Shown here: positions 42,673 to 52,163 of the stretch, in pieces
Layout: each line of letters starts with the position of its first letter
How positions within the stretch are numbered: position 1 is the first letter of the stretch
Origin: CAZPKH01 sp964587165
Lineage (GTDB): Bacteria; Bacteroidota; Bacteroidia; Bacteroidales; Muribaculaceae
Assembly: GCA_964587165.1 (NCBI GenBank)
Contig: CAZPKH010000002.1
Coordinates: 1-64,000 of the forward strand
Length of the DNA: 64,000 nucleotides
Direction of reading: 5' to 3'
The notes under the pieces: model-generated
The model's input: only the letters and a program-made list of their open reading frames with translations
Databases searched by the model: none
Told to the model about the DNA's origin: nothing
Position numbers and translations under genes: made by a program

Positions 42673-43628
42673 AATCTATTAATTGCTTCGCTGATAGCAC
42701 GTTTCAGACACGGGTTATGCTTCAGAAGTTCGGATGCAAGCTCTTGGGTCTCTCCGTTGAAGATTTCAGTCTCCGGATTATTAGGATCGCATCGGTGGCC
42801 GAGCCTGCCTGACAACTTGGCGCATTGGCGGGCAAGTGTTCGGGTTGCGGAATCCATGAAGCGTGTACAGAGGTGTTCGTAAATATAGTCGACCGCAAGT
42901 GGCGTCGGATGCTTCAGGTCAGCGTCGTAAAAACGGTAGTCGCGCAGATCATCGGTCATGATCTCATACGCGGGGAAATATATCACCCTGCTATCGGCAG
43001 ATGCTGCCTGAGCACACGCTATCCTAAGTGTGGCTTTAGCCAACGCATTTGCTTCGAGTCCGTATGCTGTATGGCGCACAGGGCTTACCGTAAGGACAAT
43101 GTTGGCGCAAGCAACGGCTCGCAGGATGCGGTTCAGCTCGATCGTCACATTGGCGAGTGAGAGGTCGGACTCAATAAATCTGTCGGCCGGCAACTTGTGG
43201 CAGTTGGCCACTACCATGCGTCGCTCGCGGTCAAAGAAAGTGCGAGTTGAGCCGAGTGTGATAAAAACTGTCTCGCAATTCGGGAGGAGTGAGTGTGCTT
43301 CCGCAATCCCGGCATTTATGCACTCTAAGGTCTCGCCAGGAGTGCGTCGCGAGAATCGGGAGTGGTGCAGGGGGGAGTGCCACAGGCCACGGTATTCAAA
43401 CAGCTCATCCTCACTCAAGAGACGACCTGCAGCAATACGCTCCATGGCATCGGCTATGCTGCGGGGATTGAAGAGAGTACCTGTCGGATTTATCAATACC
43501 TCAAACAGATCTTTCGAGAGCCTGGCGCCGATATTGTCGGAGAAACACGAGCCGATAAGCATCGCGGGCCGACCGTGATGCACCACAGCTTTCTCAAACG
43601 TGCTCTTCAATTCGGTGCGCAGCTTCAT
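42669..43628 (-). CDS. GSCFA-domain protein
   Basis: A 319-residue protein whose first block, MLIGSCFSDNIG (about 23-34), gives the family its name (PF08885). NPTGTLFNPRSI and LTVSPVRHTAYGLEAN are also typical. GSCFA proteins are SGNH-hydrolase-like. Their substrate in Bacteroidetes is unknown, though the gene is often beside murF-alr, which suggests a cell-envelope role. It overlaps murF-alr by four bases. Confidence 0.9.
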   Translation of the reverse strand: MKLRTELKSTFEKAVVHHGRPAMLIGSCFSDNIGARLSKDLFEVLINPTGTLFNPRSIADAMERIAAGRLLSEDELFEYRGLWHSPLHHSRFSRRTPGETLECINAGIAEAHSLLPNCETVFITLGSTRTFFDRERRMVVANCHKLPADRFIESDLSLANVTIELNRILRAVACANIVLTVSPVRHTAYGLEANALAKATLRIACAQAASADSRVIYFPAYEIMTDDLRDYRFYDADLKHPTPLAVDYIYEHLCTRFMDSATRTLARQCAKLSGRLGHRCDPNNPETEIFNGETQELASELLKHNPCLKRAISEAINRL

Positions 43629-43654
43629 GGCAGGGCAGAGGGCGAGGATGGATG

Positions 43655-45640
43655 TTAGAATAGATTGTAATCCACCGAGAGCACCTTAAACTCGGTGCGT
43701 CGGTTTATCTGGTCGGCGAGCTGACGGTCGTTTTCCTCGGGCAGTGCCTCGATATACTCCTCGGTCAGCACGTCGCCCTCCTGAAACTGAGGGAATAGGC
43801 GTGCCAGCCGTCGGGTAATGGTCATAGGGCGCGATTCGCCGAATCCTTGGCGCTGCATCCTCTCGGCCGGTATTCCGGCAGCTATGAGGTAGTCGACCAC
43901 AGCCTGAGCGCGAGCTTCTGAGAGCTTCTGATTGTACGCCTCGTCGCCCCAGCGGTCGGTGTGCGAGGCCATCTCGATGGTGATGTTGGGATTGTCGCGG
44001 AGCATCTGTGCCAGCTTGTCGAGGGCGGCCTGCGACTCGTCGCGCAGGGTCGCGCGGTCGAAGTCAAAGAAGATATTGTCGACGATATTCGGCTTGTTGA
44101 TCGACGCGAGGATAAAGTCGATATTATATTCTGCATCCTCCTCAGCCTGATCGGAAGTGAACTCTTGCTTAGCGTTAAGGTATCCGCGCGCACCGGCAAG
44201 CATCACATAGCTCACGCCGCGCTGCAGCGGCAGCGAGAACGAACCGTCGTCGCGAGCCACAGCTTTCTGATTCGACCCGTCGTTGCCTACAATTCGTATC
44301 ACCGCGCCGGGGATAGGCTCCTCGTCGCCGTCGATCACCCATCCCGAAATATTGATTTTCAGATCAGGCAACTCAAACGAATAGATATGATCGTAGCCAC
44401 GCCCGTCGCCGCGGTTGGAGCTGAACAGACCGCGCTCCACCCCGGGCTTCTCGAATGTGATACCGAAATCATCGCCGGCAGAGTTGATGGGCGAGCCCAT
44501 ATTCTCCACGCTCCAGCGCCCCGACGGAGTGAGGCGGGCGCGGAAGATGTCCAAGCCGCCGTAGCCGGGGTGGCCGTTCGACGAGAAATAGAGTAGCGAG
44601 TCGGAAGCCACATACGGAAACATCTCGTCGCCCACGGTATTGATGTCAGAGCCGAGATTCTCGAGCGACCCGACACGTTCTTTCAGGTTTATGCGCCAAA
44701 GGTCGCGGCCTCCCTCGCCGGGCATGTCGGATGTGAAATAGAGGTAAGTGCCGTCGGGCGACACAGCCGGATGACCGTACGACGAGACCGTATCAGCCGA
44801 AATCTCAAACTTCACGGGCGCGCTCCACTTGGCATCCGACCGCTGCGAGGTGAATATCTCGACGCCGGTGTTTGAGGTCAGCTCACGGCGCGCACGGGTG
44901 AGATACATCGTCGATCCGTCGGGCGAAAACGACATAATACCCTCTTCAAGCTCCGTATTGAGCTCTCCCTCTACGGCCTCGGGCTTCTGCCACTCTCCCT
45001 TCTCGTTCTTACGCATCACCCAGATGTCGGCCTTTTTCATGCCGTTGATCTCAGAGTTCTTCGTGCCGGTGACCTTTTCGTTGGTGGTGGTATAGTACAC
45101 CACATCGCCGTCGGTGCCGAAATACATCGGCGAGAAGTCGGCACGGCGCGAGTTGATCAGCTTGGGCTGACGCACCACATAGCGCGTGCGTCGTCCTTTC
45201 GACGACTGCGCCATCTGTGCCCCCTGCAGCCCGAGACGTGCCTCCTGATTTGAAGGCGCGAGCATCAGAAACTCCTCGTAGCTCTTTATAGCCGCGGGAT
45301 ATTTGCCGTCGGCATGGAGCATCTGCGCCAGCCGCAGCGTAGCCATAGAGTCAGGATAGCCGTAGCGTATAGCATTCTGATACGCTGCGGCAGCGCGTGC
45401 GCTCTGGTTCAGTTTACGGTAACACTCGGCCATGCGGAATGCCACAACTCCGCGCTGAGGTCGTTCCTCTTTCTTGGTCCACTTGTTGTATAGCTTGCGG
45501 TAGGTGCGCGAAGCATCGTAATACTCGCCGCGTGCCATCTGTTCGTCGGCCACCGACAGTTTTGCGCCTCCGCATCCGCCCAGCAGCATCAACGCCGCTG
45601 CCGCAAAAGCAATAAGAATATGTAGCTGTTTAGTTTTCAT
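43655..45640 (-). CDS. Outer-membrane lipoprotein with TPR, PD40 propeller, carboxypeptidase-regulatory and OmpA domains (PorE-like)
   Basis: The ATG at 45640 (MKTKQLHILIAFAAAALMLL) gives a clean lipoprotein signal (LLGGC). The 661-residue product then has TPR repeats (about 25-140), WD40-like PD40 blades (about 150-410: FSPDGSTMYLTR, VSPDGTYLYFTSD, YFSSNGHPGYGGLDIF, FSSNRGDGRGYDHIY), a carboxypeptidase-regulatory-like domain (ISGWVIDGDEEPIPGAVIRI) and an OmpA peptidoglycan-binding domain (FFDFDRATLRDES, ASHTDRWGDEAYNQKLSEAR). That domain order is the one of PorE (PG1058) of the Porphyromonas type IX secretion system. Many Bacteroidetes have related proteins outside secretion, so the role is probable only. 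Confidence 0.82.
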   Translation of the reverse strand: MKTKQLHILIAFAAAALMLLGGCGGAKLSVADEQMARGEYYDASRTYRKLYNKWTKKEERPQRGVVAFRMAECYRKLNQSARAAAAYQNAIRYGYPDSMATLRLAQMLHADGKYPAAIKSYEEFLMLAPSNQEARLGLQGAQMAQSSKGRRTRYVVRQPKLINSRRADFSPMYFGTDGDVVYYTTTNEKVTGTKNSEINGMKKADIWVMRKNEKGEWQKPEAVEGELNTELEEGIMSFSPDGSTMYLTRARRELTSNTGVEIFTSQRSDAKWSAPVKFEISADTVSSYGHPAVSPDGTYLYFTSDMPGEGGRDLWRINLKERVGSLENLGSDINTVGDEMFPYVASDSLLYFSSNGHPGYGGLDIFRARLTPSGRWSVENMGSPINSAGDDFGITFEKPGVERGLFSSNRGDGRGYDHIYSFELPDLKINISGWVIDGDEEPIPGAVIRIVGNDGSNQKAVARDDGSFSLPLQRGVSYVMLAGARGYLNAKQEFTSDQAEEDAEYNIDFILASINKPNIVDNIFFDFDRATLRDESQAALDKLAQMLRDNPNITIEMASHTDRWGDEAYNQKLSEARAQAVVDYLIAAGIPAERMQRQGFGESRPMTITRRLARLFPQFQEGDVLTEEYIEALPEENDRQLADQINRRTEFKVLSVDYNLF

Positions 45641-45691
45641 CGCAATATATGTAGATCCGCTCGACGTATTCACAGTCGCAGAAGGATACTA

Positions 45692-45699
45692 CAAATTTA
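45692..45699 (-). promoter_or_regulatory. Probable -7 box for the PorE-like gene
   Basis: TAAATTTG on the minus strand, 52 bases before the ATG. No TTTG is seen at -33. Confidence 0.4.
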
Positions 45700-45908
45700 A
45701 CGATTTTTGCTCAACCGATATTGCTTTATTTCCCCCGAATCTGCACCTTTTTATTGCCGATAGCTTCTTGTGGGGCAATAGCAACCTCCTACGCCGCGTA
45801 CCTCCTTCAAATTGCGGCAAAAAGCACCTGCGAGATGCAATCCAAAAGTAAAATACCTCGCCTCGGCCGTTAACTTTTCTTGTTAAACACGCTCTAACTT
45901 CCGATGGG
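45700..45908. other. Unassigned 209-base intergenic stretch
   Basis: Between the SDR gene and the PorE-like gene, with no convincing start-to-stop gene. It contains an inverted repeat ATTGCC/GGCAAT (around 45753-45779), a near palindrome GTTAAC...GTTAAAC (45870-45889) and two GGAGG motifs on the minus strand. The minus strand is open for about 60 codons running into the SDR gene's end, but without family similarity. It may be an interspersed repeat or the relic of a small gene. Confidence 0.35.
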
Positions 45909-46667
45909 TCAGCGGGCGACGAGGCCGCCGTCGATGAGATAGTGGCCGCCGGTGCAGAATGAGGAGTCGTCGCCGGCAAGAAACCACACCAGGCGCGCCA
46001 CTTCTTCGGGCTGACCCATTCGCCCGCGGGTGTAGGAGGCGTTCTCCTCGCTCATCAGCTCGTCGTACGCCCGGCCGGTGAGTCCGGCCGAGCGCTCTAA
46101 AGCGCCTTCGAGCAGGGGGGTGTGGATAGATCCGGGACATATCGCATTGACGCGGATTTTATAAGGAGCTAAATCTATGCTCAGACTGCGGGTGATCTGC
46201 CCTAAGGCGCCCTTTGTCAGACCGTAAGCGAAGCTGTTTGGCTTGCCGATATACCACTGGTCGGAGCAGTTGATCACTACCGTGCCGCCTCCTGTCTCTA
46301 TAATAGCGGGCACTGCAGCCTGAAGCGTGTTGACGGTGCCGAATATATTGATGTCGACGATTCGGTGAAGCTCCTCGTCGCTGACATTCAGGAGCGTATT
46401 GTTGCGATGTATGCCGGCGTTGGCAAACACGGAATCAAGGCCGCCGAACGCCTCGCCAGCAACTGCCACGGCGCGACTGCAATCCTCGCTGCGGCGGGTA
46501 TCGCCTTCTACAAACCGCAGCTTATCAGAGTCGGTTGCCTCCACCAACTCGGCTGCCGCAGCCCTGTTTACATCCATGAACAGGACATTCCAGCCGCCTG
46601 CAATGAACCGTTCGACCGTGGCCCGACCTATTCCGGTAGCCCCGCCGGTGATAAATATTGTGCTCAT
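45909..46667 (-). CDS. Short-chain dehydrogenase/reductase (SDR)
   Basis: A 252-residue classical SDR. TGGATGIGRAT binds the cofactor, NAGIHRNN is the structural NAG motif, CSD and YGLTKGAL provide the catalytic Ser-Tyr-Lys, and RVNAICPGSIHTPLL follows. The end GGHYLIDGGLVAR is typical. Asp rather than a basic residue after the second strand (FMDVN) suggests NAD(H). The substrate is unknown. It is nine bases after the S41 protease gene. Confidence 0.92.
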   Translation of the reverse strand: MSTIFITGGATGIGRATVERFIAGGWNVLFMDVNRAAAAELVEATDSDKLRFVEGDTRRSEDCSRAVAVAGEAFGGLDSVFANAGIHRNNTLLNVSDEELHRIVDINIFGTVNTLQAAVPAIIETGGGTVVINCSDQWYIGKPNSFAYGLTKGALGQITRSLSIDLAPYKIRVNAICPGSIHTPLLEGALERSAGLTGRAYDELMSEENASYTRGRMGQPEEVARLVWFLAGDDSSFCTGGHYLIDGGLVAR

Positions 46668-46675
46668 GCCATCGG

Positions 46676-48280
46676 TCAGTTCTTCGGTTTAGCCAGAAGA
46701 TTTTTGTAGGTTGCCGGATCTGAAATCAGTTCTACGGCTTCGATATAGACCGGATTGGTGGGGTTCATGACCTTCCAGTATGTTGCTTGCTCGAAGAGGT
46801 CGCGGCCTATCACGGCTTTGATCACTGCCGCAAGATAGTCGCGGGAACGGTCGAACTGCTCCTGATTAAACTCTACGCCGTCGGCAGTACCCATGTCGAT
46901 GAGCTCCTTAAGCATCTCGGGCGACACGGTGAAGCCATCGAGGTAGGCCTGCTCGGTAGGGTAGTCGGCAGTAAGGGCGGCGCGATGATTGTTCACATAC
47001 TTCAATGTGTATTTGATTATCACGCTCTTGGCCAGCAGATTGCGGTAGTAGGGGGTGAAGAATGCGGTGTCGAGCGCTACGAATCGGTCGGGCATGATAC
47101 CTCCGCCGCCATACACCGGGCGCCCGGCGCGGGTGTGGTAGAGCTGGGTTTTGTCGAAGTGCACGGAGTCGGCGTTCATCAACTCGCCGGAGTTGAGACG
47201 CTGCATCATGTCGTCGTTGTAGCTCTCGTAAGGCTTCTGGATGCTTCGGCCCGAAGGGGTATAGTAGCGTGCTATGGTAAGGCGCATCATCGAACCGTCG
47301 CCGAAGCGGAAAGGTCTTTGCACCAACCCCTTGCCGAAGGTGCGACGCCCTACGATCACACCGCGGTCGTTGTCCTGAAGCGCTCCGGCAAGTATCTCGG
47401 AGGCAGAGGCAGAGTATTGGTTGACAAGCACGACGACGCGACCATCGGTCATCGGGCCCTTGCGCTCAGTGATATAATAGCGCGGATCGGTGCGTGAGCT
47501 CTGTGTGAACACCACCTCGTCGCCTTTGTTGAGGAAGAAGTCGGCAAGTTGAGTGGCCGCAACCAGATACCCGCCGCCATTGTCCTGAAGATCGACGATG
47601 ATATGCTTCATACCCTCTTTCGAAAGCCGCTGCATCGCCTCGGCTATCTCTGCGGGCGTATCCTCGGCGAAACGCGACAGGCGAATATAGCCTATCTCCG
47701 GCGACACCATATATGCGGCATCGACGCTGTAGATCGGTATATCGTCGCGTATTATCATGAAGTCGATCAGCTCCGGCTCTCCCTGACGCTCCACCGAGAT
47801 CTTGACTTCCGACCCTTTGGGGCCGCGGATACGACTCATAATATCGCGCTTTGGCATCTTCACGCCGGAGATTATGGTGTCGTTGACCTTGATCACACGG
47901 TCGCCGGCAAGCATCCCGACGCGTTCGGCGGGTCCGCCAGCGGTTGTCTGGATCACGATGAGGGTATCTTCGGGGTTGTTGAACGATATGCCGATGCCGG
48001 AGAAGTTGCCCTGCAGCGGCTCCTCGAGATCTTTTGTTTCAGCCGCCGTCGAGTACGAAGAGTGCGGATCGAGGGTTTTGAGCATAGCCCGGATAGCCTC
48101 TTCCACTATCGTATCGGAGCGAACGGAATCGACGTAAAAATTTTCGATTATCGACTCAGCGCTGCGGAGTTTTGACAGTGCCTCCGACTCGTTGAAGCGC
48201 AAGCGGTCGCCCGAGAAGAATTGAGCCGCGGCGCCTGTGAGCGTCATGGCCGCCACGATGAGCAGTACTAATTTTTTCAT
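46676..48280 (-). CDS. S41-family C-terminal processing peptidase
   Basis: A 534-residue protein with a signal peptide (about 1-19). A short N-terminal domain is followed by a PDZ domain (about 90-165: GIGISFNN, VGMLAGDRVIKVND) and the S41 catalytic domain: DLQDNGGGYLVAA, the nucleophile Ser in NQYSASASEILAGAL and the base Lys in RRTFGKGLVQ. It would act in the periplasm on C-termini of envelope proteins. It lies 34 bases after coaD, and the order parE-coaD-S41 is common in Bacteroidales. Confidence 0.93.
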   Translation of the reverse strand: MKKLVLLIVAAMTLTGAAAQFFSGDRLRFNESEALSKLRSAESIIENFYVDSVRSDTIVEEAIRAMLKTLDPHSSYSTAAETKDLEEPLQGNFSGIGISFNNPEDTLIVIQTTAGGPAERVGMLAGDRVIKVNDTIISGVKMPKRDIMSRIRGPKGSEVKISVERQGEPELIDFMIIRDDIPIYSVDAAYMVSPEIGYIRLSRFAEDTPAEIAEAMQRLSKEGMKHIIVDLQDNGGGYLVAATQLADFFLNKGDEVVFTQSSRTDPRYYITERKGPMTDGRVVVLVNQYSASASEILAGALQDNDRGVIVGRRTFGKGLVQRPFRFGDGSMMRLTIARYYTPSGRSIQKPYESYNDDMMQRLNSGELMNADSVHFDKTQLYHTRAGRPVYGGGGIMPDRFVALDTAFFTPYYRNLLAKSVIIKYTLKYVNNHRAALTADYPTEQAYLDGFTVSPEMLKELIDMGTADGVEFNQEQFDRSRDYLAAVIKAVIGRDLFEQATYWKVMNPTNPVYIEAVELISDPATYKNLLAKPKN

Positions 48281-48314
48281 TCTGTTATGTCGTTCTGTCT
48301 ATCTTTATTCTGTA

Positions 48315-48785
48315 TCAGTTCATCTTTTTGGGTAGCATCCACCCGACATCGACGCCATATGAGCTGAGTTCGCGCACGGCCGACGAGCTCACTGCCTCGA
48401 GTTCAGGACGAGCCGGGAGCATTACTGTATCAACACTTCCGCGGGAGAGCCGCAAATTCAGGTCGGCCATACGGCGCTCATATTCGAAGTCGGCCGTAGA
48501 GCGCACTCCGCGCAGCAATGCGCAGCATCCGTGCTTCGCGGCACACTCTACCGCCAGCGTCGTCATCGCCACTACCTCAACACGGCTGTCGGCGGGGTAA
48601 AGCTCGCGGATAGCAGCTACGCGGGCGTTCATAGCTTCGGCATCGACCGATTTGCCGGCGTTCACCCCGACAGCTATCACTACGGCATCGAACATCGTCA
48701 AAGCCCGATCCACAAGGTCGGCGTGCCCGGCAGTGAAAGGGTTGAACGATCCTGCAAAGAGTATCTTACGATATTTCGCTGTCAT
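48315..48785 (-). CDS. coaD: Phosphopantetheine adenylyltransferase CoaD
   Basis: A 156-residue nucleotidyltransferase. FAGSFNPFTAGHADLVDRAL carries the TxGH nucleotide motif, LLRGVRSTADFEYERRMADLN binds phosphopantetheine, and SSSAVRELSSYG near the end is the usual ISSSxVRE block. It makes dephospho-CoA from 4'-phosphopantetheine and ATP. Its start overlaps the parE 3' end by 20 bases. Confidence 0.96.
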   Translation of the reverse strand: MTAKYRKILFAGSFNPFTAGHADLVDRALTMFDAVVIAVGVNAGKSVDAEAMNARVAAIRELYPADSRVEVVAMTTLAVECAAKHGCCALLRGVRSTADFEYERRMADLNLRLSRGSVDTVMLPARPELEAVSSSAVRELSSYGVDVGWMLPKKMN

Positions 48786-50715
48786 CTTCTATAACGAGAT
48801 TGTCGATGATGAAGTTCTGGCGATCAGGCGTATTTTTGCCCATATAGAACTCGAGCACGTCGGCCACGGCGTCCTCACGCCGCAGCTGCACGCGATCCAG
48901 TCGGATATCCGGGCCTATAAATCCGCGGAACTCTTCGGGCGAAATCTCTCCCAACCCCTTGAAGCGCGTGATCTCGGCGTTGGCTCCGAGCTTGGCGATT
49001 GCGTCGATGCGCTCCTGGTCGGTGTAGCAGTAGTACACCTCGGCTTTCGAGCCGTCTTTCTTAGCTCCCGATCGTCGAGCCTCCTTCTTGTTGCGGACAC
49101 GGAACAGCGGCGTCTGGAGCACGTACACATGCCCCTTTTTCACCAGATCGGGGAAGAACTGGAGGAAGAACGTCAGCAACAGCAGGCGTATGTGCATGCC
49201 GTCGACGTCGGCATCGGTGGCTATGATCACCTGATTGTAGCGCAGCGACTCGATGCCGTCCTCTATATTCAGGGCAGCCTGAAGGAGATTGCACTCTTCG
49301 TTTTCGTACACCACTTTTTTGGTCAGTCCGTACGAGTTTTTAGGTTTGCCGCGCAGAGAGAACACCGCCTGAGTCTCCACATCCCGTATCTTGGTGATCG
49401 ATCCGGCCGCCGAGTCGCCCTCGGTGATAAAGATGCTCGATGCGAGGCGCTTGTCCTCGTCGCCCTTTGTGTCGTTGAGATGCACGCGGCAGTCGAGCAG
49501 TTTCTTGTTGTGCAGACTCACCTTCTTGGCGCGTTCGCGGGCTATCTTGGCCACCCCGCTCATCGCCTTACGGTCGCGCTCGCTCTCCTGGATCTTCTTG
49601 AGCATGATGTCGGCCGTGGTCAGGTCGCGGTGCAGATAGTTGTCGAGCTCCTTCTTTATGAAGTCGCCCACAAACTTGGCCACCGTCGGGCCGTCGGGAC
49701 CCATGTCGCGCGACCCGAACTTAGTCTTGGTCTGCGATTCGAACACCGGGTCCTGCACCTTAATTGAGATGGCTGCCACCATGCCGTTGCGTATGTCGGA
49801 ATACTCGAACGGTTTGCCGAAATAATCCTTGATAGTGCGCGATACAGCCTCCTTGAACGCCGTGAGATGTGTGCCTCCCTGGGTGGTGTGCTGTCCGTTG
49901 ACAAACGAATAGTACTCCTCGCCATACTGCCCCGTATGGGTGAGCGCCACCTCGATATCGTCGCCTTTGAGGTGTATGATAGGGTAGAGGGGCTCCTGTG
50001 TCATCTGGGCCTGCAGCAGGTCGAGCAAGCCGTGGCGCGATACATACCGCTTGCCGTTGAGATACATCGACAGGCCGGTGTTGAGGTAGGAGTAGTTCTT
50101 GAGCATCGGCTCAATATACTCCGTGCGGAAGGCATAGCCGCGGAATATATCGTCGGAGCCGTCGGGGGTAAACTGTATCAGCGTACCGTTGGGCTCTTCG
50201 GTGTCGGTGAGCGGACTTTCACTCAACAGCTTGCCGCATGAATACTCCACACGCTTGGACTGTCCGTCGCGGAAGCTCTCCACCACAAACGATGTGGAGA
50301 GTGCGTTGACGGCTTTCAGGCCCACACCGTTGAGGCCCACCGACTTTTTGAAGGCCTGGCTGTCGTATTTACCGCCGGTATTCATCTTGGAGGTCACGTC
50401 GACCACCTTGCCCAGCGGAATACCGCGCCCGTAGTCGCGTACCGTGACGGTGCGGTCGTCGACAGTCACGCGCACCTGTCGTCCGAACCCCATCATATAC
50501 TCATCGATGGCGTTGTCGAGCACCTCCTTTATCAGGACATAGATTCCGTCGTCGGGGTTTGAGCCGTCGCCGAGCTTGCCGATATACATACCTGGACGGC
50601 GGCGTATATGCACGTTCCAGTCGAGGGTCTGTATGGCATCCTCACCGTAGGCGGCATTGTCGCGCTCGGGGGCATCGGCATCAAAATCGAGAGTATCGTC
50701 GATCTGTTCAGACAT
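48766..50715 (-). CDS. parE: DNA topoisomerase IV subunit B (ParE)
   Basis: A 649-residue type II topoisomerase ATPase subunit. The GHKL site is visible: EVLDNAIDEYMMGFG, RDYGRGIPLG, GLNGVGLKAVNALS. The transducer and TOPRIM domain carry ITEGDSAAGSI and DADVDGMHIRLLLLTFF. The missing DNA-gyrase-specific insert and the conserved link to coaD support ParE over GyrB. It pairs with ParC, not found in this window, to decatenate daughter chromosomes. Confidence 0.92.
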   Translation of the reverse strand: MSEQIDDTLDFDADAPERDNAAYGEDAIQTLDWNVHIRRRPGMYIGKLGDGSNPDDGIYVLIKEVLDNAIDEYMMGFGRQVRVTVDDRTVTVRDYGRGIPLGKVVDVTSKMNTGGKYDSQAFKKSVGLNGVGLKAVNALSTSFVVESFRDGQSKRVEYSCGKLLSESPLTDTEEPNGTLIQFTPDGSDDIFRGYAFRTEYIEPMLKNYSYLNTGLSMYLNGKRYVSRHGLLDLLQAQMTQEPLYPIIHLKGDDIEVALTHTGQYGEEYYSFVNGQHTTQGGTHLTAFKEAVSRTIKDYFGKPFEYSDIRNGMVAAISIKVQDPVFESQTKTKFGSRDMGPDGPTVAKFVGDFIKKELDNYLHRDLTTADIMLKKIQESERDRKAMSGVAKIARERAKKVSLHNKKLLDCRVHLNDTKGDEDKRLASSIFITEGDSAAGSITKIRDVETQAVFSLRGKPKNSYGLTKKVVYENEECNLLQAALNIEDGIESLRYNQVIIATDADVDGMHIRLLLLTFFLQFFPDLVKKGHVYVLQTPLFRVRNKKEARRSGAKKDGSKAEVYYCYTDQERIDAIAKLGANAEITRFKGLGEISPEEFRGFIGPDIRLDRVQLRREDAVADVLEFYMGKNTPDRQNFIIDNLVIEDDSEIS

Positions 50716-50734
50716 ATTTTTATATAGGTGAAAG

Positions 50735-52102
50735 TTAGAGATTTCGGGGATCGGCAGGAGTGATCGGCTCGTCGTCGACGGGTATGTCGGTGTTTACATT
50801 CTTCGATCCTACCAGACCGTAGAACAGCAGGTAGGCGAGCATAGCCACAACAAGCCAGTAGGAGGGCATATATCCGATGCCGGCAGCCATGCTGTTCTGT
50901 ATCAGAGGCATAACACCACCGCCTACCACCATCATCATAAAGATGCCGGATGCCTGAGCTGTATATTTGCCCAAACCTTCGACGGCGAGGTTGAAGATGC
51001 CGCCCCACATCACCGATGTGCAAAGGCCGCAGAGCACCAGCAGAAGCGCGCTCATAGGCACTTCGGCAAATGTGAACCCTTCCTCCACCGAGTAGGCTAT
51101 CATCGAGACGCGGTCGGCCGACGAAGTGAGGATAGCAGCCACTACGAGGCATATAGCTATGGCCGATACAGCTATCAGCTGCACGCGACTTGAGCATACC
51201 ATCGACAGGAAGCCGCCGCATATACGCCCTACGAGCATCAGCAGCCAGTAGCAGGCCGCAACCGCTCCGGCCACAGCCGAAGCATTCACCGTAATGCCTG
51301 AAGCAGCGCTGTCGCTCAGATAGAAGATCAGCACACCGGGGATGCCGACCTCGATACCTACATAGAAGAATATGCCTATCACGCCAAGCACGGTGTGGCG
51401 GAAATTCCAGGGGGAGTGAGCGTTTTTGACGGCTTTGGCACCCGATTTGCGCATGTTAGGCTCGGGGATGTTGATGGCCGAGATGATCAGGAACGATACT
51501 GCAAATACTGCTAAAGCTATGTAAAGCAGGGGAGTTACATCAAGCATCGAGGTATCTTTGGTGACTTGCCCGATCAGCACACCCACAAAGAGGGGAGTCA
51601 GCGTTGCTGCCAGCGAGTTGGTCGAAGCGCCGAACTGCAGCAGCATATTGCCGCTCTTGCCGCCGCCTCCGAGCTGGTTGAGCATGGGGTTGACCACCGT
51701 ATTGAGCATGCATACGCAGAATCCCGAGATGAACGCGCCGAAAAGATATATCAGCAGATTGAGCATCACCGGTGCGCCCGACACTACAAAGACTTCAGTC
51801 GAGCTTCCGACATAGCTTGAGATAAGCTGGAATCCGATGCCGACAAAGCCGAGCACCATAGCCCAGAGGGCGGTTTTCTTATATCCGATTTTCACCAGCA
51901 GATTGCCCGCAGGTATTCCCATGAAGAGGTATGCGGCAAAGTTCATCATATTGCCGAGCATTCCGGCCCAAGAGTACTGATTGTTCCAGATTGTGCCGAT
52001 AGGAGCCGCCAGGTTGGTGACGAAAGATATCATTGCAAACAGGAAGAAGCAGGCCACGATGCCCACTATCCGCCCGTTGGTCTGAGGTTTGGAGTTTTTC
52101 AT
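50735..52102 (-). CDS. MFS transporter, probably sugar (FHS/FucP-like)
   Basis: A 455-residue protein with about 12 membrane helices. The GKSGNMLLQFGASTNSLAATLTPLFVG stretch and a Gly/Asn-rich LNTVVNPMLNQLGGGG segment resemble fucose/glucose:H+ symporters of the FHS family. The substrate cannot be read from sequence. It lies 20 bases upstream of parE on the same strand. An internal loop rich in Lys (about 205-215) separates the two six-helix halves. Confidence 0.8.
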   Translation of the reverse strand: MKNSKPQTNGRIVGIVACFFLFAMISFVTNLAAPIGTIWNNQYSWAGMLGNMMNFAAYLFMGIPAGNLLVKIGYKKTALWAMVLGFVGIGFQLISSYVGSSTEVFVVSGAPVMLNLLIYLFGAFISGFCVCMLNTVVNPMLNQLGGGGKSGNMLLQFGASTNSLAATLTPLFVGVLIGQVTKDTSMLDVTPLLYIALAVFAVSFLIISAINIPEPNMRKSGAKAVKNAHSPWNFRHTVLGVIGIFFYVGIEVGIPGVLIFYLSDSAASGITVNASAVAGAVAACYWLLMLVGRICGGFLSMVCSSRVQLIAVSAIAICLVVAAILTSSADRVSMIAYSVEEGFTFAEVPMSALLLVLCGLCTSVMWGGIFNLAVEGLGKYTAQASGIFMMMVVGGGVMPLIQNSMAAGIGYMPSYWLVVAMLAYLLFYGLVGSKNVNTDIPVDDEPITPADPRNL

Positions 52103-52163
52103 TTATCGCTTTGTTTTGAATTAGTTTTACTGTAGGTTTAAGGTAGGGGAGGAAAAGCGGCGG

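Noticed and set aside
45689..45979. 96-codon minus-strand frame across the SDR 3' end and the spacer
   Set aside because: Basic, low-similarity translation overlapping the real SDR gene; kept only as an unexplained spacer.
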